From: Massariosphaeria phaeospora
Taxonomy: Eukaryota; Ascomycota; Dothideomycetes; Pleosporales
Direction: 5' to 3'
Assembly (NCBI GenBank): GCA_011032825.1
Contig: JAADJZ010000012.1
Coordinates: 992,001-1,056,000 of the forward strand
Length of the DNA: 64,000 bases
Shown piece by piece: positions 35,692 through 46,329 of the stretch (its first letter is position 1; each line of letters opens with the position of its first letter). The notes beneath the pieces were generated by a model. That model saw only the letters and a program-made list of their open reading frames with translations. It ran no database searches and was not told where the DNA came from. The position numbers and the translations under genes are program-made.

Positions 35692-36893
35692 CTAAGTACT
35701 TTCGGAGACTCTAAAGACCAACTTCTTCGCGCTAACATTACCCTGTCGCAGTTCGTCGATTCCCGCTATTACACCTTGCCAACCACCGGTCCGCGGCTCG
35801 ATCGGGTGGATCCTGACTTTTTCTTGCTGAAGCAGCTTCTCAATAACCTTGACGAACCTCTTGCTAAATTCAAAGTCCTCTGCAGACGGCGGAATATCGA
35901 CGTCTCCGCCCTTGTAGCCCTCCCCGTTGCACGTGTAGGCGAACGTGAATGTGCTCGTAACGTCATCGCGAGGGAACGGCTCTGGTCCTGCGAGTAGAGG
36001 GCTGTAGAGAGGCTGCTGCGCGGTGCTGTTGGTTGAGAGAGTATCGGCGCAGAGCTGTGCCGAGGCGGGTTTCGAGATGATGTCGAAGGCGTGGTAGAGG
36101 GTATTGTTGGTGAGCTTGTGGATGTCGGCAGCGCAGGTTGGGGAGCTGTAGTCGAAGACGATGTCGGCTCCGTAAGATTTAACTAGGTCGAAGTTGCGAG
36201 GAGAGCTGGTGGAGATGATCTTGTATCCGGAGCTTCGAGAATACTGGTAAGCAGGCATTCTGGCATCATCTTTAATCGCTAGTGATGCTCACATTTTAGC
36301 CATCTGCACAGCAAAAGTACCCATAGCAGTCGCGCCGCCATGGATGAACACCCAGTGCAGCTCGTTTGTTGGCTGGTCGGGCAAGGCTAGACCTAACTTC
36401 TGGTATAGACCGAGCCCGATGGTAGCGACTGCGACTCCAAGGGTAGCGCCTTCTTCGAAACTCATCGAGTCCGGAAGCTTGATCGCGACGTCGCCCTTGA
36501 CCACGGCGTAGTCAGCGAAAGCGCCGTCTTCGGGCTCGAGAGAGTTGCAGGCGTGCGCGAAAGCTGCAACGTGGTCGCCCTTCTTGAGCTGCGCCGTAAC
36601 GCCGGCGCCGACTTCCATCACAGTTCCTGCAAGATCGTTGCCGCATGTTGAACCTGGGGAAAGGCGTCAGTAGGATTTCATGGTCGTACGTATTCGAAGG
36701 ACGTTGCAAGATGGTGATGAGGCCTGTCGTTTTGGATCTTACCGGGGGTGGATAGATAGTCAAGAGACTTCCAGTCCGAGGGATTCAGAGCCACTGCTTC
36801 GACCTTGACGAGTACATAGTCAGAGCGTAGCTGTGGTATCGGGACTTCCTGAACCTCTGCTTGGCCCAGCTTCACGGACTTGATAGCCTTCAT
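35692..36893 (-). CDS. MDR-family NAD(P)-dependent oxidoreductase, ToxD/trans-enoyl reductase-like
   Basis: Three exons, 36893-36743, 36653-36293 and 36232-35692, give 1053 bases and 350 residues. This is a medium-chain dehydrogenase/reductase of the zinc-less quinone/enoyl reductase type, close to the fungal ToxD/CipB-like group. Marks are the GroES-like start (MKAIKSVKLGQAEVQEVPIP), ALNPSDWK, GNDLAGTVMEVGAGV and KKGDHVAAFAH. The Rossmann part has VFIHGGATAMGTFAVQMAK and, across the second splice, SGYKIISTSSPRNFDLVKSY, then GADIVFDYSSP. Zinc-binding cysteines of classic alcohol dehydrogenases are absent. The second acceptor (CGAAG) was chosen because it restores the conserved AK-(I/L)-SGYK reading. 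The substrate is unknown. Members occur both alone and in secondary-metabolite clusters; no PKS or NRPS gene is seen here. The gene is divergent from the S15 hydrolase, 868 bases apart. Confidence 0.88.
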
Positions 36894-36941
36894 ACTTTCT
36901 GATATCGGAATGAACGGTGGTGTATTTGATCTAACTCGATG

Positions 36942-36949
36942 CTTTATAA
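36942..36949 (-). promoter_or_regulatory. Possible TATA box of the oxidoreductase gene
   Basis: The minus strand reads CTTATAAAGC about 50 bases upstream of the ATG at 36893. Confidence 0.35.
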
Positions 36950-37306
36950 GGTCGACACTGTTTATATGGATTGGAACAGAAGATATCGTAGGGACAAGAC
37001 AAGAGGAGTTTTAAAGGTACGCGATGTATCCAAGCTATATGTATAGGAAGAAAGAGAGGTATTTTGACATTTAAAGAGAAGTGGTGTCCAATTTTAAAGC
37101 GGCATACTTGATTGATGATCTGTAGCGCAACCCATGACGTCCGGGTATCGGGTCGTGAAGCCTCCGATGGGCTCGGGTCCCTCCATGGGTATCAGTGAGG
37201 AGCATCAGATGTCGAGGAAGGCGGCTCGGATGGTAGGTCCAGTGTCATTTCTGGTAGAGACGTCGTTGGCCCCAGCTATGCGGAGGTGGGGAGCTGCCAA
37301 GCTTTG

Positions 37307-37350
37307 TCGGCCGCTAGCGTAGAAGCTGAGGCCCTTTCGGCCGCTAGCGT
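37307..37350. repeat. Two copies of a 14-base direct repeat, 30 bases apart
   Basis: TCGGCCGCTAGCGT is exact in both copies; the flanks (GCTTTG/GCCCTT) are also partly alike, so a degenerate 30-base duplication is likely. Each copy contains the short palindrome CGGCCG. Confidence 0.75.
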
Positions 37351-37681
37351 CTGCATCAAACCCACTTCGCTCTTTGTATCATCCTTCTTCCTCTTCCTCA
37401 ACCCTCCCATGTGGATTGTACAGGAACCTGACACGTTAGACTGTTCGCGTGTTGAGCATGACCCGGTCTCAACTCACCGTCTCCTCCTTTCGGCGTCCGA
37501 ACCAGACCGAACAAACTGCCAGGTGATGAAGGGCGCCGGGCCATGGGCATTCCGCCCGCCTCCGTGGTTTCTATTCGACTGGCCTCCTGGGGAATACCGT
37601 ATGATTATTCCGGTACGATAGGTGTCGCCGCGGAGTAACGGATGCTCGTAATCCGGACGTGAACATTCGGGCTGAGGCTTC

Positions 37682-37689
37682 TTATAAGT
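37682..37689 (+). promoter_or_regulatory. Possible TATA box of the S15 hydrolase gene
   Basis: CTTATAAGTA lies about 75-80 bases upstream of the ATG at 37762. Confidence 0.35.
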
Positions 37690-37761
37690 ATTCCAAGAGC
37701 TCGCAACAAATAGCACAATCATCTTCGTCTCAAATTTGAATACGTGATTCAACGTCCGGCC

Positions 37762-39771
37762 ATGGCATCTAGGACTCCTGAATATACTGTTGGTGCTATC
37801 CATGTACTTCATACGCCATCATCAGGTCTCGACGACCCCAGATCAAATTATGATGGCATCGATTCCTGTACCATCAACCTGCCCGTGGGCCACAAGAAGG
37901 AACCCGACTGTCGACCCTTCCAAGTTGAAACTGTGTTCGAGAAAGACATTGAAATCCCAATGCGTGATGGAACTGTGCTTCGCGGCGATGTTTTCCGGCC
38001 GGCTAGCAAATCAAACCTTCCAGCCATCATGATGTTTTCTCCGTATGGAAAGTCTGGAACTGGTGAGCGACTGCGGCTTGTGATTCTGTTGATCTCCCGA
38101 GTATAGTGCTTACCTTCTCTGCAGGTTTCTTCGACCTTAATATTCAAGGACGGGTGGGTATTCCGCGCAGCGCCCTATCCGGATACCAAAGTTTCGAAGG
38201 GTTTGATCCAGCAGAATGGGTGAACCACGAGTATGCTATCGTCAATGTCAATACGAGAGGTGCTATGGGTTCCCAAGGCACCATCAGGTACTATATCTCG
38301 TTCCTATTACGTATCTTCGCCATTGACTAGGAACAGATACTGGGGAACATCCGAAGGCCGCGATGGCTATGACACAGTAGAGCACATTGCTCAGCTCCCC
38401 TGGTGTAGCGGCCGCGTCGCTCTTGCGGGCAACTCTTGGCTTGCAATTACGCAGTGGTTCGTTGCTGCTGCTAGTCCGCCCCATCTTACCTGCATATTGC
38501 CTCTGGAGGGAATGAGTGATTTATATAGAGAGATGCTATGTAGAGGCGGCGCACCGGATATTCCGTTCTTAGGCTTACTAGGCAAGGCCCTCTTCAGTAA
38601 GTGGACTCTGCAGCATCGCACTAGAACAGAGATTCTGAACAAAGTCTAGGCGACAACGAACAAGAAGACATTATCGCAATGGTCAAGAAATACCCTCTCT
38701 TCAACGAATACTGGGAGGACAAACGAGCAAAACCGCACCTCATCGAATGTCCCGCCTACGTGTTAGCTAGTATGTCAACAAGCCTGCACGCGGTCGGCTC
38801 AATCCGATGTTTTGAGGAGATCCCCCATAACAAGAAATGGTTCGTCACGTTCATCATCGCCTGGTCTCCGCTGACACCATGGCAGGCTGCGATTCCACCC
38901 CACGCAAGAGTGGCACGATCTGTACCAACTAGATGCAATCGCCGACTTCAAGAAATTTCTTGACTTTTACACCAAAGGCGTCAAGAACGACTGGGAACAA
39001 ACACCGCAGGCGCGCATCTCAGTACTTCGGTACAACCAGCCACCAATCCACAACATGCCTTTCAGCACCTGGCCCCCTCCGAAAACCACCGCGTCGAGAT
39101 TTTACCTCTCCAACAACAGCAGTCTCGAGCGCGAAAAGTCTAGCGTCATCGCAGGAGAACAAACATATCAGTCTGACATAGTTCCCAAACGCTTGGACGC
39201 CGATGCCGGGGAACTCAGCTTCAGCTATACGGTCCCTGAACGCACCACGCTGATCGGCTTTTCTAAAGCGGTGCTATACATGTCCTGCCCCGATCACAAC
39301 GACATGGATGTCTTCGTTATGGTCCGCAAGGCCGATGCTCACGGCAACGTGTTACGACACGTAAACATCCCTATCGCCGACTTGAACGCCGTGGACAAGA
39401 GTATAGTCGAGGCGAAAGACGTCGAGATGGTGAACACACACCAGAGCGTCGGATCTATGGGTGTCCTGCGCGCGAGCCACTGGAAGCTCGACGAGAGTCT
39501 GTCGACAGAGCGTTGGCCTGTACACGCTCACACGAGCGAAGAGAAGATCTCCCCTGGCACTGTCGTCAAGCTAGAGATCGGAATATGGCCAGCGAGTATC
39601 CGGTTTGAAGCGGGCGAGAAGCTGGTGTTTAAGGCCTCAGGTCATAACATGCGGTTGCTGGACTATGCGCAGCTTAGAGATGCGTTTACGACTGGGAATA
39701 AAGGCAGGCATGTCGTACTTATTGGTGGGGAACATGCGAGCTATGTAGAGGTGCCTGTTGTCGAACTTTGA
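37762..39771 (+). CDS. CocE/NonD family hydrolase (X-Pro dipeptidyl-peptidase S15 domain)
   Basis: Five exons, 37762-38062, 38125-38287, 38337-38596, 38650-38839 and 38886-39771, give 1800 bases and 599 residues. The family comprises serine hydrolases with an alpha/beta core and a C-terminal jelly roll; members cleave esters, amides or peptides. The core begins DIEIPMRDGTVLRGDVFRPA and continues PAIMMFSPYGKSG, VNVNTRGAMGSQG, RYWGTSEGRDGYDTVEHIAQ and LPWCSGRVALAGNSWLAITQ. The nucleophile Ser should be in GNSWLA, in the GxSYxG-like elbow. Joining exons 4 and 5 (weak donor GTTCGT) restores KWLRFHPTQEWHDLYQ, which is needed for the conserved His region. The C-terminal PepX_C-type domain covers about residues 370-599 (LSFSYTVPERTTLIGFSKAV). 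No signal peptide is seen, so the protein is probably intracellular. The natural substrate is unknown. Confidence 0.88.
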
Positions 39772-40801
39772 GGGGCGGGGAGTACTTATCGTAGCTTGTT
39801 TACAGTGCAGTACGGTTAGGTTACGTGAGCCTTCTGGCTGGTTTCTCTGTCTCACTACCTAACTGTCCTGCCATATCCTATTTACAAGGCACACATACTC
39901 TGTACATACTTTCATTCACTCTCCTATTCACTCAGAACATGACTCTCAGAAAGCATTTCACGTCTGCCTACTCATCAATTGATCGATCGATCAACGAATC
40001 TCCTTCTTGCCAAGAGTATAAGTATGTTCTTGAAGTTGGTACGGTACGCAACAGCGACAATGTGTCTCACGCATCATCTTTTTGGAGAGGATGCAATCTC
40101 CCACCAGTACACTGTTGTGAGTTTTTGTTGCGTGAGGGAAAGCTCGTCGATGTAGCTGCAAATCCATCTCCGTCGATTTCTTCCGCACGCGCTGTTCCAT
40201 ACGCGAGGAGTGCGACTCTGTGCATGGTACGAGATAGATGTCAACTCCCCAACAGAACAGTTCCTTTCAAACGCATCATCTCGCCACGCCCTCGCCTCCA
40301 TGTCACCTGTTATCAACCAGGACATCGCACTCAATCACTCACTCAGACCTCACCACCACTGTCTAGAGAAGTGAACAAAATTGGTATTCTAGCTCTCCCT
40401 GTGCCAGAGAGGCCTATGAGTGGTGTGAACAATACCCGAATACCTGCTAGCTAAAGATGAAAAAGAAGATCGAGGTAGATACTTTTCGGAGATGCACCTT
40501 GGCCAGACACCTTGATGTCCCAGCTCAATGGTATATCTGCGCTAACCCCTACCATTTCGCCCAGAATCCAAGAGCGCCTCTAGAGGCCAGGGCAGTGCGT
40601 CTTGTCTGCCTATCAACGCCAAACCAAACCAAGCCAAGCCATTACCCATGAATTGCCATTTGTACCCCTTAAATCGGGGCCACCAATGCAAAATCCTGGA
40701 TATATCCGATCGAAAACATGAGCCCACGGCACCCCCACGGGAAACCGTCAATTACAGCACACTCGGAACCATCCCGCCCCGCCAAACACACCATGGCGAG
40801 T
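39772..40801. other. 1 kb convergent intergenic region
   Basis: Sits between the 3' ends of the S15 hydrolase and the chromodomain/HDA gene. It contains the short motif GATCGATCGATC near 39979. No gene is supported. Confidence 0.45.
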
Positions 40802-43800
40802 TCATTGCGCGCCGAGTCCGCCCTTTCCAGCCCGTAGATTGTTCAAACGGTCCCTGCTCATAGGGCTCGCGGCGCGACTGTTTCCCGCCTTTGGCGTCTG
40901 CGCGCGGGTGCCGACACTGCGCGAACTCTTCAGCCGCACAATCTCGTCGTCTTTTTGCTGGATCTGTCTCTCCTGAAGCTTTTTCTCTAGCTTGAGCTGA
41001 TCTAACTGGTCTTTCAGCGACTGAAATGAGCTGTCGAGGTGGAGTTGCTTGAGCGCGGAAGCTTCGCCGGCGGCTTTGCGGTTGGCGATCTCAAGCTCGC
41101 GCGTGAGGGTGTCGTTTTGCTCCTTGAGGCTAGTGGCGGTCTCTTGGGCTTTGCGGTACTGTTCCTTGGTGTACTCGAGCAGGTCGTCATTTTGGGCTTT
41201 TTTTAAGGCGGTGTTGGCATCTGCTAGATCCTTTCTTAATCGCGCGATCTCTGCGACCTTGTCGTCAGAAGACGACATGCTGAGAGTTTGCAATGCGGTG
41301 AGCTGCCCCTGGATGTCTTGATAATCAGATGTTTTCCTATCTAATCGTTCCTTTATTGTTTGCTGGGCTCTGATCGCTGTCTCTAGCCTCGTCTTGGTCT
41401 TATCGATCTCACCAAGAGATATACGATGTATCTTTGTAAGATCCTCGTACGTAGTTTGTCGTTGATTCCAGACCACCTCATGCTCACTGAAACGCTTCTC
41501 GCTCGCCTTGTGAGCAGCCTCAGCAATGCGCAGTTGTTGTTTTAATTTAAGGACTTCTTCCGCAGTCCCTGGCATTGAATCGCTAATATGAGTTATGTCA
41601 TTGTCGTTCGCAGCCGAGCTGCCTAGCTGTGGGGTGAATCGCATCCGCTTCGGGTCTTCGAGGATCTCTTCAACCCGAGGCCGTTTTGGGGTAGGGGAGA
41701 CTGTTCGTTGTGACTGAAACTCAATCACATCCTTGATACTACCGATCGCCGGGATCTGCCACTCTGGTTGATGCTGTGGGTCGCTCAACAATGATCTCAG
41801 ATACAGCGATGCTTGCTTCGCTACTGGTACAGCTCGAGGAGAATCGTCAATGATAGATGATCCTGTTTTCTGCCTTAATTGCGCCAAGCTGGCCACAATG
41901 GTGTGTAGACGTTGGCTTTTACTGAGTGTGGTAGACACATACCGGTCGATGTGACCAACCGTTCGAGGGATAACGAGATGAAATATAGGAACAATACCAA
42001 CGTCTGGATTCATAGACCAATTTTTGTCACGAATCGCTCCTGCCCCAAGCACTCCATTTAGGCAGATAATGGCATTGGCGGGTCGCACGATTGGGCTAGA
42101 GTCCATTGACAAGACTGTTACTCTTACAAGTCCTACTGGCTCCGTCGAATGAGCTTGCGGCCTTTCAGGGATGTTGTAATTAAAGTGTTTCTCGCGGCAG
42201 AAAAGCTCAATAATGTTGCTCAACCGTTCGGAATTATGATCGCTCTGTATGGCCAGGATAACATGGATATCAACGTCTCGCAATGACTCGAGCAGAGTAG
42301 CGAGGAATCGAAATTTCATATTCTCCAGATCCCATGTCAACTGCGTCCCAGGCCGCATTGCTTGGGAGGAGCCGCTCTCAGTATACCAAAGATCTATGTG
42401 GGTTTCGAGCGCCCTGAGTTCTTGTAGGAGGGTTTCCACCTTTCCAGTGAGCTCACGGTGCGGGTTGTTCAGGAAATCCTCTAAGAGAACTAGTTTGTCC
42501 TGGATTGCGTCGGAGTACCACGTCTTCTGTCGCCCCTCTAATGGAAGAGGGATTATGTACTCATTACTGGCGAGATCGAGGTCATCATTCAATAAACTTT
42601 CCGCATCACTCATGTCTTCGTCTTCATCTTCATCTTCATCTACTGAAGCTGGCACAGAAGATGCTCCGAGGCCATTATGCTCAGGTGCAGGCTCAGGTGC
42701 AGGCTCAGTCGCAGGCGCAAGTGCAGGCGTAGGCTCAAGAATAGGCGCAGACGCAAGTGCAGACGCGGGTGCGGATGCAGCTGCGGACGCAGGTGCTGGA
42801 TTATTATCGACAGGAAGCGCGACCGTTCGCAGCGATGTTGGTCCTTGCTTGAGCGGCGTTCGATCTGGAATAGTCGACGGGGATCTTGCGCTTGACGACG
42901 AAGGCGATCTATTTGACTTGGGCATTACTCGACGTGACGGGACGAAGGGGTTTTCTTCCAGACGCTTTTGGAACAACGCCTGGACGTTTTTTATGAGCGA
43001 GCCAGGCTCATCGTCGGCACTGGACATGTTTACTGATGGAGTCCGCGGCCTGGGCGGCGGAGTGGAATGGATAATCTCCAGAGAGTGGAGCGGAGGACGC
43101 GGAATCGACGACTCGTCAGACAACAGCGAACGTTCGGGTGACTTTGGACGTTCGGGCGACTTTTGACGTTCGGGTGACTCTTGGGAAGAATCGTGTCTGG
43201 ATGCGGGGGAACTGTGCTGCTCAGGCTCGAAAAACTCAGTAGTGAGACGGACACTCTCCTCTTCGTCTTCAGGATGCGAGAATGAGCCCGTAGAGATTAC
43301 CCCTGTAGAGATTATCTGGGCGTGTTGCTCCTGCTGCAAAAAAGGGTCAGACCCTGAGCTGCTGTTGCTTTGGTCTTGGGGTGTTGCTGCAAAGTCGTGG
43401 CGCGTGACACTGTCGTTCGAGATATCTTCAAGCACGAGATCTTGTAGAGGCGCTGACTCGAGCGTACTTGCGACAGTGTTATCAACGACCTGTGCTTCTT
43501 GTTGCTGCGTGGGCTCAGAGCTTGTAGTCGTACTCGTACTCGTAGAAAGCGGCGATTGCTGTTCTACTGTGGCCTGATCGATACTCGCCGCATGCGGTGA
43601 GCTAGGTTCAACGGGTTTTAAGGAATCAGAAACAGCGCTGTCCTCAACAACTGCACTGGCAATCTCAATGTCTTCTGTGTTCTGCAATGCTACTTGCTGT
43701 GCTGTTTCGGTAGTCTCAGTCTCGAGGCCTTCTGCGTTGTGTAATGCTACTTGCTGTGTTGTTTCAGCAGCTTCAAGATCCTTGGTATTCTGCAAGTTTA

Positions 43801-45324
43801 ATTGCTGGGTCGATTCGTGGCCTGGGTCGTCCTGGTTGACTCTATCCGTATCCTCTGGCACTGGTGAGCTCGCAGCAGTCTCGAGAGCACCTGGGCCAGA
43901 AAGCTGATCCTGCCGTGTCTGCAGCTCTAGTTGCTGAGAGGAGCTCGCAACGATCCCCGAAGTATCCGGGTCAGGGGCCTGAGCTTCTGGGGTCGGAATC
44001 TCTGGCGGCTGTACGATCTGGGAGGGGCTCGCAACAGTATCAAGAGTTTGCGGGCCTAGGATCTGATCCTCTGGCGGCGGCGGCTCTGATTGCTGCACAA
44101 TTGGGGATGAGTTCCCAGCAGTCTCGAGCGTACCTAGGCCAGAAAGCTGAGCCTCGGGCGTCGACAACTCTGGTTGCTGCACAGTCTCAGGAGTACGCGG
44201 GCGCGGGACGTGAACCTCTGGTGTCGACAGCTCTGGCTGCTGCACAAACTGAGACGAGCTCTCAACAATCTTAGAGGTATGTCGGTCGGGTCCCTGAGCC
44301 TCTGAGGTCGGCAACTCTGACTCTGGTTGCTGCAGCACAGATGAGTTCGGCACAAGCTTGAGAGAAGCACCTGGGCCAGCAAGCTGATCCTCCCGTGTCG
44401 GTGGCTCTGGCTGAGTCTCTAGCTGTGAGTCCTCGATCGCCTCAGTTTCTGGAATTGACACAGATGATCTCCGGTGGGGTCGTCGTGTAGAGGAAAGGAG
44501 CGAATCCTGCTAACTGTTATCCAATTGCAGTCCACCCATTAGGTCAATCATACGTCTAATTCAGCCTCCGCTCCTGCGCCGCTCGACCCGGAGGTTTCCT
44601 GGGTCGTCTGGGTCGCCTGTGTCGGCTGTATGTAGGTACCGGAGCCGTCTGTGCTCTGAGAATCCGGAACGATGCCAGAAGCGCGGAAATCGCGAGCGCG
44701 GCCTGTGTCTGCCTTGTCGGGCACGGGGGAGCTATTCGGCTGGCTTGACGGGAGCTGCGAGAAGCGCTCGAACTCGCTGCGATCGAAGTCGCTCTGGCGG
44801 CGAACCTGCACAAGCGGTGACACCCGGTCCGGCGGATGTCCTTCTGTAGCGTCGGCTGCTACGCTGACGGTATTACGCAGGCCAGATCTGCGAGAGCGGC
44901 TTGGAGTTGGGGTGGCGGTGGATGTGAACGACGACAGTGCTGTTGACGCGACCGAACTGTTTGCATCTGTTGACTCGCGTTTGTTCCTCTCCGCCTTCTT
45001 CTTTTCCTTCCAATACTTCACCGCTAGCTTATTCGCGTTGATAGCTTGGACCCAGCTATCTGGGTACTCCTCGTCTTCCCACTTGACGAAGTAGTGGTGT
45101 ACTAGGTTGAGGTCGTAACCCTCCTCGAGTATGTCCTTGATGTCCCAGCTCTTCTCAGGATCTTCGTCCGAATCTGGCAGGTACTCCTCCACCTTGATGT
45201 CGCTGCGAGGCTCGAAACCCGGCGGGGCTTTCTTCGTCTTTCGTGCCCGCTTGTTTGGTGTGTGTCTGGCTGTTGTCGAAGCCCTCTTGCGCTTGGTCGT
45301 GCCGGATGCGGATTTGGGCGCCAT
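40802..45324 (-). CDS. Chromodomain protein with HDA2/3-type domain and coiled coil (class II HDAC complex subunit-like)
   Basis: Two exons, 45324-44554 and 44509-40802, give 4479 bases and 1492 residues. The intron (GTATGA...GTTAG, 44 bases) joins what otherwise look like two separate ORFs; both sides are in phase 0 and the join reads AEAELD-QDSLLSSTRRPHRR. Domains: a basic N-terminus (KRKR, NKRARKTKK); a chromodomain at about 59-108 (WDIKDILEEGYDLNL, YFVKWEDEEYPDSWVQ) with cage candidates Trp60, Trp82 and Trp91; a long low-complexity region at about 260-900 with degenerate repeats (PELSTPEAQ, TTQQVALHNAEGLE) and an Ala/Pro tract; a region at about 905-1190 like HDA2/3 subunits (EYIIPLPLEGRQKTWYSDAI, DVDIHVILAIQSDHNSERLS); and a coiled coil at about 1237-1465. 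The role in H3K9me-linked deacetylation and silencing is inferred from the families. Confidence 0.85.
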
Positions 45325-46329
45325 CACGCGGCAGCGCGGTGGATGTCAGGGCAGCTGGAGCGGACGGCCATGGTTAGCGGGCATGCCACAACAGACACGA
45401 CAACAGAAGCAAGTGCGCGTGGCCACGAGCGGTGCGCTGGTGCGGGAGGATGGCCGCGCAGATACAGCTGGTGATGGCCGCGCAGATGCAGCTGGTGATG
45501 GCCGCGCAGATGCAGCTGGTGATGGCGGGCGCGCCAAGCGACAACGCGAACAAGCCGACTTACCAGTTCGCCGATCCCAGCCAATCAGCATAAGCCTGCC
45601 GCTGAGTGTCCGGCGACGGCCTCAAGGTCGAGAGCTTGCAATGTAATCGAGTGGATAGAGTGGATGGAGCAAAACACCCGCACTTCCAGGGCGAGAGGGC
45701 CTTGAAATAAGATCTGCCGGAGGTCGAGGTTGTAAGGTTGATGGGCAGAGGGCGTTTGCTGCTCGTGCTAAATAAATACTGGGCGGCGGGAGGCTGCATG
45801 GACGGCGATTGCGTGGAGAAAATGACCAGTCACTTTACCTACCCCCCTGGCCCTGGCCTTTCCGGCCGCGTGTACCTAGGTAGCCACTAAATACTGCATG
45901 GCCCAGCGTGCGGTGAAAGCTGTCCGTTCTACGGCCCGATCTTGTCTTGCCTACCCGCTCTGGCAGTCTTCAATGGAAATGAGCTGCAGCCGGCTTCGCT
46001 CAGTATCCTATCCGTACTTCACATGACAAGGCCAGAGTGCAGAACTAAGTTCGTGCTTTTTATCTACCATGAGCTAAGTGCAAGGTAAGCCCGAGAGTGA
46101 AGCTCTAGGGTGGCCATCCTGCAAACAGTTGACTCATCTTCTGTCTCAACTTCTGGAGACAACCTCAAAGATGAACTGGTGATGACACAAACATGCCAGT
46201 AACCCCGGAAATCGCACCCTTGCCCTTACCATCAATACAAACTAGATTTAGAAGCTTGGACTAAACATCCGCCGACTGGGATAGTGTCTAGACAATCTCG
46301 CGAGAGCTTCGACGAGAGTTCGACCATGA
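45325..46329. other. 1 kb intergenic region upstream of the chromodomain gene
   Basis: Carries the promoter of the chromodomain gene, including the 24-base tandem repeat, and the 3' UTR of the next minus-strand gene. No other gene is seen. Confidence 0.5.
45449..45520. repeat. 24-base tandem repeat, three copies
   Basis: Unit GATGGCCGCGCAGATRCAGC followed by TGGT, at 45449-45472, 45473-45496 and 45497-45520. Copies 2 and 3 are identical and copy 1 differs at one base. A fourth copy starts (GATGGC) and is lost. It lies 125-196 bases upstream of the chromodomain gene's ATG, within its promoter or 5' UTR. Confidence 0.95.

Larger units (their letters stand above)
36894..37761. promoter_or_regulatory. 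Divergent promoter region of the oxidoreductase/hydrolase pair
   Basis: The 868 bases between two divergent ATGs. Each gene has a TATA-like element close to its start (36942-36949 minus, 37682-37689 plus). A 14-base direct repeat, TCGGCCGCTAGCGT, occurs at 37307-37320 and 37337-37350. Shared control of the two genes is an inference from the layout. Confidence 0.45.

Noticed and set aside
35692..39771. Secondary-metabolite cluster
   Set aside because: No PKS, NRPS, terpene synthase, P450 or dedicated transporter is adjacent; two genes are not enough.
42249..43166. 305-residue plus-strand ORF
   Set aside because: It is antisense to the chromodomain/HDA gene, Ser/Arg/Ala-rich without any domain, and explained by codon bias of the real gene.
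44548..45327. Short chromodomain protein as a separate gene ending at its own stop
   Set aside because: A GTATGA donor lies just before the stop and an in-phase acceptor joins the next long ORF, which itself lacks an ATG at its start.
45131..45646. 171-residue plus-strand ORF containing repeated GDGRADAA units
   Set aside because: It is produced by the 24-base tandem repeat and runs antisense through chromodomain exon 1; no start context or homology supports it.
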